From NCBI RefSeq assembly GCF_000380245.2, contig NZ_HG428741.1, forward strand, positions 2,946,787 through 3,010,786: 64,000 nt of DNA, in the 5' to 3' direction. A program made the position numbers and the translations under genes. Positions 27,813 to 37,311 of the stretch are shown piece by piece. The stretch is from Bacillus massiliigorillae. Lineage in GTDB: Bacteria; Bacillota; Bacilli; Bacillales; DSM-1321. The notes beneath the pieces are model-generated. The model was not told where the DNA came from. It did not search any database and saw nothing but the letters and a program-made list of their open reading frames with translations. The number at the start of each line of letters is the position of its first letter. The stretch's first letter is position 1.

Positions 27813-28058
27813 AACTCCCCTTTATCTCGCAAATATGATAAATTAAATCAATATCATGATTTGATAGTAACACTTTTTTTCATGAGCCGCTAAGTTTTGA
27901 ATGATTTCAATCATCTTTTCACGACCATCTGGATCAAGCCCTGCTGTTGATTCATCAAGTAATAGCCATTCCGAGTCTAAGACTAGAGCTCCTGCAATCG
28001 CGACGCGCTTCTTTTGGCCATAACTTACATATTGTACAGCTTTATCATGAAACAGCAC
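27813..28058 (-). pseudogene. Remnant of cobalt ECF transporter ATPase gene cbiO
   Basis: A fragment of an ABC ATPase fused to the 3' end of cbiL. It retains a signature-like SYGQKKRVAIAGALV, Walker B LLLDESTAGLDP and the helix after it. Walker A and everything before is missing. A run of seven A near 27883 shifts the frame: restoring one A would give the switch-like continuation VLLSNHDIDLIY in the next frame. So the gene is truncated at the 5' end and frameshifted near the 3' end. cbiM, cbiN and cbiQ are not seen. Confidence 0.85.
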
Positions 28059-28749
28059 TTCTCTTCACAATAATTGTAGAGAAATATGAAATTTTCTCTT
28101 CTCCTGTAAATTGACTCAAGTCTGATATAATTTGTTCAGATTTCATAGATGAATCACTAACTAAGGTAGCTTGCTCTAATAAGCCATACTTCCTCAATAG
28201 CTGTAACACCAAGGAAAAATCACTCGTTACTTTCATCAAAATAACGGCTGAGAAATGAGTGAGTGCTTGCTCGATTGCTTCAGATCCAACCGTACAAGGA
28301 ATCACAGCAAGTGTTTCCTCATCCATCACCAATGGCATTCCAACACTTGAAGCAATATTCGAAAATGACGATATACCAGGTATTGTTTCCGTTTCAATAT
28401 GACCTGCTAATAATTCCAACAAATAGCTATACGTGCTATAAATCATCGGGTCGCCAAGTGTGATAAAGCCAACATTATTGCCTGCTTTCACATCTTGTTC
28501 TATTTCCTCGGCAATATTTTGCCACGCTTTCATTTTTTCTGCTTGATTATAACTCATTGGAAAATGACGTTGTTTTACGATTAAATCAGATGGCAAGTAT
28601 GATTCTACAATGGAGTACGCAAGGCTTTTACTGTTTTTCTTTGGCTCTGGTGTATATAAAATATCGCAGTTTTTTAGTGTTTGAACGGCTTTTACAGTAA
28701 CGAGCCCAGAATCACCTGGGCCTGTTCCGATACCGTAAAACTTAGCCAT
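28045..28749 (-). CDS. cbiL: Cobalt-factor II / precorrin-2 C20-methyltransferase
   Basis: A 234-residue SAM-dependent tetrapyrrole methylase. The N-terminus has GIGTGPGDSGLVTVKAVQTL and the internal loops FITLGDPMIYSTYSYL and ETIPGISSFSNIAS are those of CbiL/CobI. It methylates C20 after cobalt insertion. The ATG at 28749 has AAGGAGG upstream and overlaps cbiK by 8 bases. Confidence 0.9.
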   Translation of the reverse strand: MAKFYGIGTGPGDSGLVTVKAVQTLKNCDILYTPEPKKNSKSLAYSIVESYLPSDLIVKQRHFPMSYNQAEKMKAWQNIAEEIEQDVKAGNNVGFITLGDPMIYSTYSYLLELLAGHIETETIPGISSFSNIASSVGMPLVMDEETLAVIPCTVGSEAIEQALTHFSAVILMKVTSDFSLVLQLLRKYGLLEQATLVSDSSMKSEQIISDLSQFTGEEKISYFSTIIVKRSAVS

Positions 28750-29530
28750 GAAGAACAGCCTCCTTCTCAAGCGCTCTTGCAATACGGTTCACAAATTGAG
28801 CTTGAATAGCTGGATTCTCACCTAAGCCTTGTAAATAGCATACTGTTTCAAAGCCTTCTCCCATCAATTGTGTTTTCCAAGAATCCTTGTTATCTGAAGC
28901 CATGTCATTAATTGCATGGTCACCAGAAACAAGCATGAATGGCATAAGATGCACCTTCTTTTTATGGTCTTCTTCTAATTCAGCCATTATGATATCTAAA
29001 GATGGATAGCTCTCAACACAACCTAAATAAATCGGTGTATCTCGAAGCATATGATCCAGACAAGCATAAGCACTGAAAGAATAATGCTCAGTGCCATGCC
29101 CCATAAGCACTACTGCTTCATCACTTTGAAGAACTGGCATTTGAGAGACTAACGCTGCAATTGTCATTACATAATCATCGTAATTCTGTAATAAAGGCTC
29201 TCCAATAATTAGACGACTAAATTTATTTTGGAAGCTTTGAGCTTGAGTAATGATTTTCTCATATTCCTCACCATGAATGATGTGAAGAGATTGAATAATA
29301 ACCTCTTCATAACCTAGTGACTCTAGCTTTAACAACGCTACTTCTACTGTATCAACATGAATACCATCACGCTTTGCTAATTTGTTAATGACCATATTAG
29401 ATGTGAAAGCACGATACACATCATAATCTGGGAATGCTTCACGAATTTTATTTTCACAAGCACCAATCGTTCTTTCTCTTGTTTCAGCGTAGTTCGTTCC
29501 AAAACTTACAACTAATATCGCCTTTTTCAT
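28742..29530 (-). CDS. cbiK: Sirohydrochlorin cobaltochelatase CbiK
   Basis: A 262-residue class II chelatase that inserts cobalt into sirohydrochlorin, the step that defines the early-cobalt (anaerobic) route. It starts VVSFGTNYAETRERTI. The two metal-binding His regions are LMGHGTEHYSFSAY (about 143) and LVSGDHAINDMASD (about 204), matching CbiK rather than the shorter CbiX. It overlaps cobA-hemD by 4 bases. Confidence 0.93.
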   Translation of the reverse strand: MKKAILVVSFGTNYAETRERTIGACENKIREAFPDYDVYRAFTSNMVINKLAKRDGIHVDTVEVALLKLESLGYEEVIIQSLHIIHGEEYEKIITQAQSFQNKFSRLIIGEPLLQNYDDYVMTIAALVSQMPVLQSDEAVVLMGHGTEHYSFSAYACLDHMLRDTPIYLGCVESYPSLDIIMAELEEDHKKKVHLMPFMLVSGDHAINDMASDNKDSWKTQLMGEGFETVCYLQGLGENPAIQAQFVNRIARALEKEAVLHG

Positions 29531-31023
29531 GCTAATACAGCTCCTTTAACATCATCTATTAATAGTTGAATGACTTCATCAATACTCGGTTTCTTTGCTT
29601 CTTGATGCACGGTAAATCCATTGTCTCTAATGCTTTGACTCGTCATTTGTCCAATAGAAAAAAGCTTTTTCTGAGCTAATACTTGTTGTTCTTCCTTCGT
29701 TAACACAGTTAATAAATTTTGCACAGTAGTAGAACTACCAAAACAAATGGCGTTATATTCTGCAAGATTGAATGACTTGCAAGTTGTTCGTACTTCCTTA
29801 TAAAGCGGAAGTGGTGTAACATATGCATGCCTTGTTAATTGTTCTGCAAATGTATGAACCAACTCTTCACTCCCAACTAACAAAATATGCATTCCTCTTT
29901 GCCACGCTTCTCCCTGCAAATCTAAAAGTAGTTGCACTGAACGGCGTGGGCAGAATGAATCAGCTTGTATACCTTTTCCCTGTAAGCATTTCAGTACATC
30001 AATTCCAACAGCCACAATATGCAAATGTTGCAAATCACGACTATCCTTATCTTTTGCTAACAAGTTCTCAAAAAAATACTGTACACTTTCACTACTCATA
30101 AATATAAGCGTGTCATATGAACGTAAATTGGAAAAAGTAACATCTGATTTAGGTAGTGGTTGCTCTTGCACAGCAATTTGTGGATACTCTACTGCTTTGC
30201 CACCTAATTCTTCAATCTTTCTTGCTAACTTACTCTCGCCTGCTCTCGCTCTAGGTACAAGGATTTTTTGTTGAAATAAAGGTAACGACTCAAAGAAATT
30301 CAATTTTGGTCGTAGCTTCACTACATCTCCCACAACAATTAGTGCCGGATTATGAATACCTTTTTTCTGTACAATTTCATGAATAGATGTTAAGTCTCCT
30401 ACTACTGAGCGTTGATGAGAACGTGATGCCCATTCAACAACCGCTACACTTGTTTCTGGTGAGCGACCATTTCTGATTAGCTTTTCACAAATAGCTTGCA
30501 AGTTGGTCATCCCCATTAAGAAAACAAGAGTGCCTTCTAAACGAGCAAGGCTTTGCCAATCTAACGGATCATGCCCTTTCTTTAAATGGCCTGTTATGAC
30601 ATGAAAACTTGATGCATAATCACGGTGTGTAACAGGTATGCCTGCATAGACTAGCCCACCAATCGCTGAAGTAATACCAGGAATCACTTCAAAGGGAATG
30701 CCTGCATCGTACAATACTTCACCTTCTTCACCACCGCGCCCAAATACGTATGGATCACCCGCTTTTAATCGTACAACTAACCCACCATTGCGCGCTTCAT
30801 TAACCAAGATTTGCTCAATTTCCTCTTGTGGTATTGGATGATGCGATGGCTCTTTTCCTACATAAATCAATTTACATTGTGGCTTTCGCGCAGCTAACAG
30901 CGATGAATCAACTAATCTGTCATATACAATTGAGTCAGCACGTCGCAAAGTTTCCATTGCCTTTACTGTCAATAAACCTATATCTCCTGGACCTGCTCCC
31001 ATCAAAACTACCTTGCCAGTCAA
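29527..31023 (-). CDS. cobA-hemD: Uroporphyrinogen-III methyltransferase / uroporphyrinogen-III synthase fusion
   Basis: A 498-residue two-domain protein. Residues 1-245 are CobA/SirA-type SUMT (GAGPGDIGLLTVKAMETL; LKAGDPYVFGRGGEE; GITSAIGGLVYAGIPVTHR), making precorrin-2. Residues about 250-495 are a HemD-type synthase (ILVPRARAGESKLARKIEELGG). The fusion couples uroporphyrinogen-III supply to its methylation. Starts at a TTG behind GGGAGG. The HemD half is divergent, as usual for that family. Confidence 0.92.
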   Translation of the reverse strand: MTGKVVLMGAGPGDIGLLTVKAMETLRRADSIVYDRLVDSSLLAARKPQCKLIYVGKEPSHHPIPQEEIEQILVNEARNGGLVVRLKAGDPYVFGRGGEEGEVLYDAGIPFEVIPGITSAIGGLVYAGIPVTHRDYASSFHVITGHLKKGHDPLDWQSLARLEGTLVFLMGMTNLQAICEKLIRNGRSPETSVAVVEWASRSHQRSVVGDLTSIHEIVQKKGIHNPALIVVGDVVKLRPKLNFFESLPLFQQKILVPRARAGESKLARKIEELGGKAVEYPQIAVQEQPLPKSDVTFSNLRSYDTLIFMSSESVQYFFENLLAKDKDSRDLQHLHIVAVGIDVLKCLQGKGIQADSFCPRRSVQLLLDLQGEAWQRGMHILLVGSEELVHTFAEQLTRHAYVTPLPLYKEVRTTCKSFNLAEYNAICFGSSTTVQNLLTVLTKEEQQVLAQKKLFSIGQMTSQSIRDNGFTVHQEAKKPSIDEVIQLLIDDVKGAVLA

Positions 31024-31043
31024 CTTGTCGTCCTCCCTTGTCG

Positions 31044-31799
31044 TTAACTTGTATGATGATATAAATACGTTACGAGTTCATTCATGGAAGACACCACTTT
31101 AGGATAATCGAGCTTCGGCCTTTGAATAATAACGCAAGGTATATGAAGCTCTAAACAAGCCTCCACCTTTTCCTGAAAACCACCATTTCGTCCTGCTTCC
31201 TTCGTAATAACCACATCAGCTTTTGTAGCCTGAAAAATTGCTTTATTTAACTCTTTTGAAAACGGCCCTTTCATTGCCACAATTTGATCCGCAATCAACC
31301 CTAGTTGCTCGCAATGATGAATCACTTCTGTTATAGGTAATACTCTCGCAATTACATGTTTATCTGGTAATCTCTCTAAATAGTCAGCTAGATTTTTACT
31401 ACCTGTTGTTAAAAAAATTCGCTCTCCTAAATGATTCGCTACTTTGCATGCAGCATCTAAATCCTCCACAACATGAAGAAGTTCATCTTCTCTTTCCTCC
31501 TGCGGTCGTTCAAATCGAATATACGGTATGTCCAATTCTTCACATACAGCCATCGCATTTATCGATACTTCTGTTGCAAAAGGATGTGTTGCATCAATCA
31601 CTAAGGTGACTTCGTTTGATTTCATGAAATGTAGCATTTTATCTAGGCTCATTCGGTTTTGAATAACTTTTGTAGTATGCTGCTTTGTCACCTTACCACC
31701 ATATTCTGTTGCAACAGAAACGACATATTGAAACGAATGCTCCTCTAAGTAATGACAAATTTCTAAACTATCAGATGTTCCTCCAAAAACGAGAATCAT
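31044..31799 (-). CDS. cbiJ: Precorrin-6A / cobalt-precorrin-6A reductase
   Basis: A 251-residue NAD(P)H-dependent reductase. ILVFGGTSDSLEICHYL at the N-terminus, VIDATHPFATEVSINA near 75 and PYIRFERP near 95 are the conserved motifs of CbiJ/CobK, as is MKGPFSKELN near 160 and TKEAGRNGGFQEKV near 185. It reduces the macrocycle before methylation at C15. Its ATG overlaps the cbiH stop (ATGA). Confidence 0.92.
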   Translation of the reverse strand: MILVFGGTSDSLEICHYLEEHSFQYVVSVATEYGGKVTKQHTTKVIQNRMSLDKMLHFMKSNEVTLVIDATHPFATEVSINAMAVCEELDIPYIRFERPQEEREDELLHVVEDLDAACKVANHLGERIFLTTGSKNLADYLERLPDKHVIARVLPITEVIHHCEQLGLIADQIVAMKGPFSKELNKAIFQATKADVVITKEAGRNGGFQEKVEACLELHIPCVIIQRPKLDYPKVVSSMNELVTYLYHHTS

Positions 31800-32521
31800 A
31801 GTGAATACCCACGAGGAGTGATCATTTTATTACCGGAAACATATGTCTCTTTATTTCCGACAATTACAAGCGTTGTCATATCAACTTCTTCATACGAAAT
31901 GGCAGATAATGTCGTCATAATGATTCGCTCATCTTTACGCGCCACATCTTTAACAATTCCAACAGGTGTATCGGGAGATTTATATTGCATCATAATCTCG
32001 AACGCTGTTTGTAAATGATTCGCTCTACCTTTACTACGAGGATTATAAAAACAAACAACAAAATCTGCTTGTGCCGCCAATGCAATTCGTTTTTCAATAA
32101 CTTCCCAAGGCGTCATTAAGTCACTCAGGCTAATATGACAGAAATCATGCATAATGGGTGCTCCAAGTCTCGCAGCAGCTCCAATACTTGCTGTTACACC
32201 AGCGATTACTTCTACTTCAATCTCTTGTTCTTCCTTTTCGACTAGTTCCAATATAAGTCCAGCCATACCATAAATACCCGCATCACCGCTTGAGATTACT
32301 GTGACATTTTTACCCGTTTTAGCGATTTCCACTGCTTGCTTACAGCGATCAATTTCTTTACGCATACCATTCTTAACTACTTCTTTTTCCACAAGCATTT
32401 CTTCTATCAGTCGAATATATGTAATGTATCCTACAATAACATCTGCTTTTTCGATGGCTTTAATTGCCTCTCCGGTCATCATATCCCGATTTCCTGGACC
32501 TATTCCAACTACATATAACAT
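31796..32521 (-). CDS. cbiH: Precorrin-3B / cobalt-factor III C17-methyltransferase
   Basis: A 241-residue methylase that methylates C17 and contracts the ring. VVGIGPGNRDMMTGEAIKAIEKADVIVGY and VISSGDAGIYGMAGL are characteristic of CbiH/CobJ, and CFYNPRSKGRANHL near 155 is its signature. AGGTGAGTGA precedes the ATG. It lacks the long C-terminal extension found in some Bacillus CbiH60 proteins. Confidence 0.93.
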   Translation of the reverse strand: MLYVVGIGPGNRDMMTGEAIKAIEKADVIVGYITYIRLIEEMLVEKEVVKNGMRKEIDRCKQAVEIAKTGKNVTVISSGDAGIYGMAGLILELVEKEEQEIEVEVIAGVTASIGAAARLGAPIMHDFCHISLSDLMTPWEVIEKRIALAAQADFVVCFYNPRSKGRANHLQTAFEIMMQYKSPDTPVGIVKDVARKDERIIMTTLSAISYEEVDMTTLVIVGNKETYVSGNKMITPRGYSL

Positions 32522-32579
32522 TCACTCACCTTATTTCTTTAAGTTTTGATTGTGAAACTAGAGCTTAGAAAATCCAGTA

Positions 32580-33629
32580 TTACTGGTTGTATTTTGCATA
32601 GCCCATTGCCATTGTCATACCTTCCCATATATAACGGTCGGTTAACACATTACCATCGCAAGCTAAATGAACAGAAGATAACGCTACATTGCCAACACCT
32701 ACTGTTTTTTGAACGAAATCTGACACAGGATAGTGATACGAAACTGTTTCTAATTGTGATGCTGTATACGTATGAAATTCACAATCCATAATTTCAGCTA
32801 ATTTTTTAATAGCCGGTTCATCTTGCTTCACATCAATGCTGACAATCGTATGAAAAGCATGTGGGTCAATATCCCACTTCTCACAAAACATCGAGAAAGC
32901 AATCCTCATCTTGTTGAAATCCGTATTCTTTTTACAACCTATACCGAGAATACGTGTTTTCGGTACAACCTTGATAATTTTCGGAATATTAAACTCTTGA
33001 AGAGATAGGCGATCCCCAATATATACTAAAGCTTCTATATCTTTAGGAACTTCATCTAGCTCATCGATTATGATAAAACCTCTGCTATCTACGTCATACT
33101 CCGTGTCGTTATATAACCCTACTCGTTTATTCGAAGCTAACAAACCATTCACTAATTTCACATTTTCTCTAAAGTTCGGAATTCTTGCATCAATTTTTTG
33201 TGCAATATTATCAAGAGCAGCAACTTCCTGAACATCCGTAGCGGTTGTAATGACAGGATCACTATGCAATAACTTCGCTAGCTTACTAGTTAATTCATTT
33301 GCGCCACCAATATGTCCAGACAATAAGCTAATAACATGCTTCGCTTTTTCATCCATAACGACTACCGCTGGATCTGATAATTTATCCGTAATATATGGTG
33401 CAAGCGTGCGAACAACAATACCTGTTGCCATAATACAAACTAAAGCATCATACGTTTGAAAAAGCTGTTTCATACCTTCTTGAAAAGTAGGCTTTAAGTT
33501 TTCAGTTCCCTGTTGGGCTATTTTGTCACCAACATATATATCGCAATGCATATGTTGATTTACTTCCTTTGCAAGTAGTACACCATTTTCTGTTAATGCG
33601 ACAACGGCAATACGTTTAACGGTATTCAT
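32580..33629 (-). CDS. cbiG: Cobalt-precorrin-5A hydrolase CbiG
   Basis: A 349-residue protein that opens the delta-lactone and releases acetaldehyde. IAVVALTENGVLLAKEV starts the N-terminal domain, and HVISLLSGHIGGANELT near 95 is the family motif. ILGIGCKKNTDF near 220 starts the C-terminal domain, which ends SDFVQKTVGVGNVALSSVHLAC. The ATG at 33629 follows GAGGG and overlaps cbiF by 14 bases; the open frame extends 15 codons further upstream without support. Confidence 0.92.
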   Translation of the reverse strand: MNTVKRIAVVALTENGVLLAKEVNQHMHCDIYVGDKIAQQGTENLKPTFQEGMKQLFQTYDALVCIMATGIVVRTLAPYITDKLSDPAVVVMDEKAKHVISLLSGHIGGANELTSKLAKLLHSDPVITTATDVQEVAALDNIAQKIDARIPNFRENVKLVNGLLASNKRVGLYNDTEYDVDSRGFIIIDELDEVPKDIEALVYIGDRLSLQEFNIPKIIKVVPKTRILGIGCKKNTDFNKMRIAFSMFCEKWDIDPHAFHTIVSIDVKQDEPAIKKLAEIMDCEFHTYTASQLETVSYHYPVSDFVQKTVGVGNVALSSVHLACDGNVLTDRYIWEGMTMAMGYAKYNQ

Positions 33630-34365
33630 GGGAAAACCCTCGATCATATAGTTTAGAATAATAGAATTCCTCACCTAAAAAATCGCCCACCATTATTAAT
33701 GCTGTTTTCGTAATATTACTTACTTTCACTTGCCCTGCAATATCACGAAGTGTTCCAATTAATTTCTTCTCATCCGCCCATGTCGCTTTATAGACGACAG
33801 CCACAGGAGTATCTTCTGGATAACCACCTGCAATTAATTCCTCAACAACCTTCTCAATGCCAAGTACCGATAAAAAAATAACCATGGATGTGCGATGTTG
33901 AGCATAAGAACGTAAAGATTCACGAGCTGGCACTGGTGTTCTACCTTCCATGCGAGTAATAATGACACTTTGCGAAACTTCTGGAACCGTATATTCCACA
34001 CCTAGTTGAGATGCTGCCCCTAAGAAAGAACTTACACCTGGCACACAATCAAAACTGATATTTCGCTTTTTCATCTCTTCTACTTGCTCACGAATGGAAC
34101 CATAGATTGAAAAATCACCTGTTTGTAAGCGAACAACTTCTTTCCCTGCTTTCACACTAACTTCCATCACATCGATAATTTCATCTAAATCCATATGGGC
34201 ACTGTTATGTATTTCACAATCTTTCTTGCAATACTCCAATAATTCTGGATTTACAAGTGAACCTGCATATATCACCACATCTGCTTGTTGCAATAAACGA
34301 TAACCCTTCAGTGTAATTAATTCTTTATCTCCTGGTCCTGCTCCTATAAAATGAACGATGCCCAT
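33616..34365 (-). CDS. cbiF: Precorrin-4 / cobalt-precorrin-4 C11-methyltransferase
   Basis: A 249-residue methylase. VHFIGAGPGDKELITLKGYRLL, ADVVIYAGSLVNPELL and LQTGDFSIYGSIREQ are typical of CbiF/CobM. The CVPGVSSFLGAASQLGVEYTVPE loop also fits. Its start overlaps the cbiT stop (TAATG), indicating translational coupling. Confidence 0.93.
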   Translation of the reverse strand: MGIVHFIGAGPGDKELITLKGYRLLQQADVVIYAGSLVNPELLEYCKKDCEIHNSAHMDLDEIIDVMEVSVKAGKEVVRLQTGDFSIYGSIREQVEEMKKRNISFDCVPGVSSFLGAASQLGVEYTVPEVSQSVIITRMEGRTPVPARESLRSYAQHRTSMVIFLSVLGIEKVVEELIAGGYPEDTPVAVVYKATWADEKKLIGTLRDIAGQVKVSNITKTALIMVGDFLGEEFYYSKLYDRGFSHEYR

Positions 34366-34931
34366 TAGTATTCCTCCCTTTTTTTACAACAAGATATAAT
34401 ATAAGTAGGGTTTTGAGGTTTAAAGAATGAGCCATTACCTAACTTCATTAACTTGGAAGCTTGTAACATAACTGTTTCTATTTCACTCCATTTTTGATCG
34501 TCTAATAGATTCAATGCTTCTTGTAAGTTTTCTAGTAAAATAAAGTTTAAAACAAGCCTTCCATCTGGAAGTAATAGATTGTGGCTCCACTCGATAATCT
34601 CTGCAAGTTTCCCACCACTCCCACCAATAAAAATTGCATCATAGGAATGGCTAAGCATAATGGGAGCATATGCCGAAATAATTTCTATATTACCTAATGC
34701 AAACTTACTTTTATTCAATTGAATAAGTTCTAATGCCTCTTCGTTACGCTCTAATGCCGTTACAGCAAGATTAGGATAGCGTGCAGCAGCTTGAATTGAA
34801 ACACTCCCCGTACCAGCTCCGACATCTAAGAAGCGCTTCGCACCCTTTAACTGTAATTTATCAAGGGCTACTGCTCGTACTTCCTCTTTCGTCATCGGTG
34901 TTTTTCCACGGATGAACACATCATCTTTCAT
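34365..34931 (-). CDS. cbiT: Cobalt-precorrin-6B C15-methyltransferase (decarboxylating) CbiT
   Basis: A 188-residue Rossmann methyltransferase. The start, FIRGKTPMTKEEVRAVALDKL, and the SAM motif LDVGAGTGSVSIQAA are those of CbiT, and IFIGGSGGKLAEI follows near 110. It methylates C15 and decarboxylates the acetate at C12. I chose the ATG at 34931, six bases after GGTGGTGA. It overlaps cbiE, with which it is fused as CobL in aerobic organisms. Confidence 0.92.
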   Translation of the reverse strand: MKDDVFIRGKTPMTKEEVRAVALDKLQLKGAKRFLDVGAGTGSVSIQAAARYPNLAVTALERNEEALELIQLNKSKFALGNIEIISAYAPIMLSHSYDAIFIGGSGGKLAEIIEWSHNLLLPDGRLVLNFILLENLQEALNLLDDQKWSEIETVMLQASKLMKLGNGSFFKPQNPTYIISCCKKREEY

Positions 34932-35526
34932 CTTCAATCACCACCACATTCATGTTGTAATTCTTTTCAACCTCAATTGGAGATAGACGATAAATTTTTT
35001 CATTAGGATAACTTACATTTTCTCCGATTATCATCCTCTTTCGAAGATTGCGCTTTGTAATTTCAACTGCAATTTCATAAGGTCCAATTTTTTTATCAGT
35101 GACCATCGCTACTTTCGAATGCGCTAACAAAAAATCAAAATCAGGTACTTTTCCATGGCTGCTACTTATGTATAAATCATTCATTGAAATACCCGCTTTC
35201 GCACATATATATTGAATCGAGCTTATACCTGAAATAATGGTCACTTCTTCAGGTCGAAAGCGCTCTAACACCCATTTGCCAATACCATATAAAAGCGGAT
35301 CACCTGAAGCAAGCAAGACAAGATCCTTCATTATATGCTGCCTTAAAAATTGCTCTAATTCATCAAGCTTCTTTGGTAAAACCATCTGTTTGGCACTAGT
35401 TGTAGCAGGCACTTCTTGTAACTGACGAGAACTCCCAATGATGATGTCCGCACTTTCAAGCAATGAATAACCTTTAACCGTTAAATAGCCTGGATTTCCA
35501 GGTCCTAAACCTACAACTGTAATCAT
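34921..35526 (-). CDS. cbiE: Cobalt-precorrin-7 C5-methyltransferase CbiE
   Basis: A 201-residue tetrapyrrole methylase. ITVVGLGPGNPGYLTVKGYSLL, LASGDPLLYGIGKWVL and IISGISSIQYICAKAGI are diagnostic. It methylates C5, in partnership with CbiT. The ATG at 35526 overlaps the cbiD stop as ATGA and follows GGAGG. Confidence 0.92.
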   Translation of the reverse strand: MITVVGLGPGNPGYLTVKGYSLLESADIIIGSSRQLQEVPATTSAKQMVLPKKLDELEQFLRQHIMKDLVLLASGDPLLYGIGKWVLERFRPEEVTIISGISSIQYICAKAGISMNDLYISSSHGKVPDFDFLLAHSKVAMVTDKKIGPYEIAVEITKRNLRKRMIIGENVSYPNEKIYRLSPIEVEKNYNMNVVVIEDER

Positions 35527-36644
35527 CGCCATTCCTCCATCAATTCTGTTACATCTTTCGTTGCCGCAAGTAATCCTGTTTCTGTTGAAAAAGTCACAAC
35601 ATCAATATCTACTTTGTGTGGACTGTACTTCAAAAACTGTTGTGAACGTTGCTGAATTTTCTCAGTAATCACCTGATAAACATATTCATAGCCATGTTGA
35701 GCAATGAGCTCACCCGCTGCTTCTGTTGTAAGGCAACTCGCTACTTGTTGTAATAATGATAATGGAGCTCCTAATAATGCTAAATTTGCAACTAGAATTT
35801 CCGCTCGTGCATCAGCATCCTTACTATATGTAGTGAAAATACCAGCCGATACTTTAACCAACTTACCAAAATGTCCTACCATTAACAGCTTTTCAAATTT
35901 CAATCTTTGTACTTCTTTGAGCATATAACCCACGAAGTTACTCATCGATACAACATAATCTTGATTAATCTTCAATGTATCTGTAACGAAAGCTTCTCCG
36001 TAATTACCAGGAACAAGAATGATTTTCTTAAAGCCTTGAGCCTTCTTCATTTCTAATTCAATAGATAACGACTTCTTCCATCCTTCATCAGACATTGGTG
36101 TCACAATTCCTGTTGTACCTAAAATAGAAATGCCACCTATTATACCAAGGCGACTATTCATCGTTCGTGTTGCTCGTTCTTCGCCTTCTGGAGCAAAGAT
36201 TAGTATGTCTGCACCTCGTTCTTCACCAATAACATCTCGTACTTCCTTCGTTATCATTTGTCTTGGAACAGGATTAATCGCTGCTTCTCCAACTGGAACA
36301 GCAATACCTCTTTGAGAAACGCGCCCAATGCCAATGCCCCCATCAATCGTGATATTACCACTGTTATTTAACGTGACAGTTGCATGTATCATCATGCCAT
36401 GTGTGGCATCGATATCATCTCCACCATCTTTTTGTACAGCGCATGTAGCCTTCCCTACATCAAATTGTTGATCTTCCACCGGAATTTTCAACTCTATACC
36501 ATTTGGAGTAATTATCGTAACTCCAGCAACTCGTTCTTGCTCGATAATCATGGTAGCAGCCGCTTTTGCTGCGGCTGTTGCGCATGATCCAGTTGTATAG
36601 CCTTTTCGTAATTTCTTTCCATTGTAGTAGACGAAATCTTCCAT
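35523..36644 (-). CDS. cbiD: Cobalt-precorrin-5B C1-methyltransferase CbiD
   Basis: A 373-residue protein. LRKGYTTGSCATAAAKAA at the N-terminus is the CbiD signature; GGIGIGRVSQRGIAVPVGEAAINPVPR follows near 98, and IISILG-like and VGYMLKEVQRL segments later. It is specific to the anaerobic route and has no counterpart in the aerobic pathway. AGGTGA precedes the ATG. Confidence 0.94.
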   Translation of the reverse strand: MEDFVYYNGKKLRKGYTTGSCATAAAKAAATMIIEQERVAGVTIITPNGIELKIPVEDQQFDVGKATCAVQKDGGDDIDATHGMMIHATVTLNNSGNITIDGGIGIGRVSQRGIAVPVGEAAINPVPRQMITKEVRDVIGEERGADILIFAPEGEERATRTMNSRLGIIGGISILGTTGIVTPMSDEGWKKSLSIELEMKKAQGFKKIILVPGNYGEAFVTDTLKINQDYVVSMSNFVGYMLKEVQRLKFEKLLMVGHFGKLVKVSAGIFTTYSKDADARAEILVANLALLGAPLSLLQQVASCLTTEAAGELIAQHGYEYVYQVITEKIQQRSQQFLKYSPHKVDIDVVTFSTETGLLAATKDVTELMEEWR

Positions 36645-36657
36645 AATGTTTCACCTA

Positions 36658-37290
36658 CTACATGGAGTAAAGAATAGCATTGACAATTGCCGCAGCTACA
36701 TTACTTCCACCTTTACGACCTCGGGCAACAATGGCTGGTATACCACTTTGTAGTAAATCTTCCTTTGATTCAGCAGCGCCAACGAACCCGACTGGAACAC
36801 CAATGACAGCTTCAACCTCCAGTTCGCCTGCTTCAACCATTTCCATGATTTTATAAGCAGCAGTTGGCGCGTTCCCTAAAACAAATAGCTTAGGTCCTTC
36901 TTGTTGAGCAGCCAATTGAATAGCGGCCATTGAACGAGTTATTCCTGTTTCTTTAGCTATTGCAGCTGCTCTGTCATCATTAACAAAACAATTATAAGTA
37001 CAGCCATATTGCTGTAATGCTCGCTTATTAATTCCACTCAGCGCCATATTCGTATCAGTAAAAATATGTCCGCCCTCACGAATAGTTTTACGAATTCTAT
37101 CAATTACATCATCTTTAAAAACAAGTGTATGTAAATATTCAAAATCAGCAGATGTATGAATAACACGTTTTATGATTAACTCTTCATCTCTATTACGGAA
37201 ACGATAATCAGGCTCTGTTTCTGTAATAATTTCTTGAATCATTTCAAAGCTCTTTTCTTCAATGGCTTTCGGATTTTTTATGTAATTCAT
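36658..37290 (-). CDS. cbiC: Precorrin-8X methylmutase CbiC
   Basis: A 210-residue enzyme that moves a methyl from C11 to C12. PKAIEEKSFEMI, RVIHTSADFEYLHTL (with the catalytic His), GGHIFTDTNMALSGI and VGVPVGFVGAAESKEDL are the conserved segments of CbiC/CobH. AAGGAGG precedes the ATG. Confidence 0.94.
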   Translation of the reverse strand: MNYIKNPKAIEEKSFEMIQEIITETEPDYRFRNRDEELIIKRVIHTSADFEYLHTLVFKDDVIDRIRKTIREGGHIFTDTNMALSGINKRALQQYGCTYNCFVNDDRAAAIAKETGITRSMAAIQLAAQQEGPKLFVLGNAPTAAYKIMEMVEAGELEVEAVIGVPVGFVGAAESKEDLLQSGIPAIVARGRKGGSNVAAAIVNAILYSM

Positions 37291-37311
37291 GATGTCCTCC
37301 TTATTAATTGC

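Noticed and set aside
27843..28058. A real small ATPase gene of 71 codons
   Set aside because: It lacks Walker A, begins inside cbiL, and ends at a frameshift in an A-run; it is a remnant.
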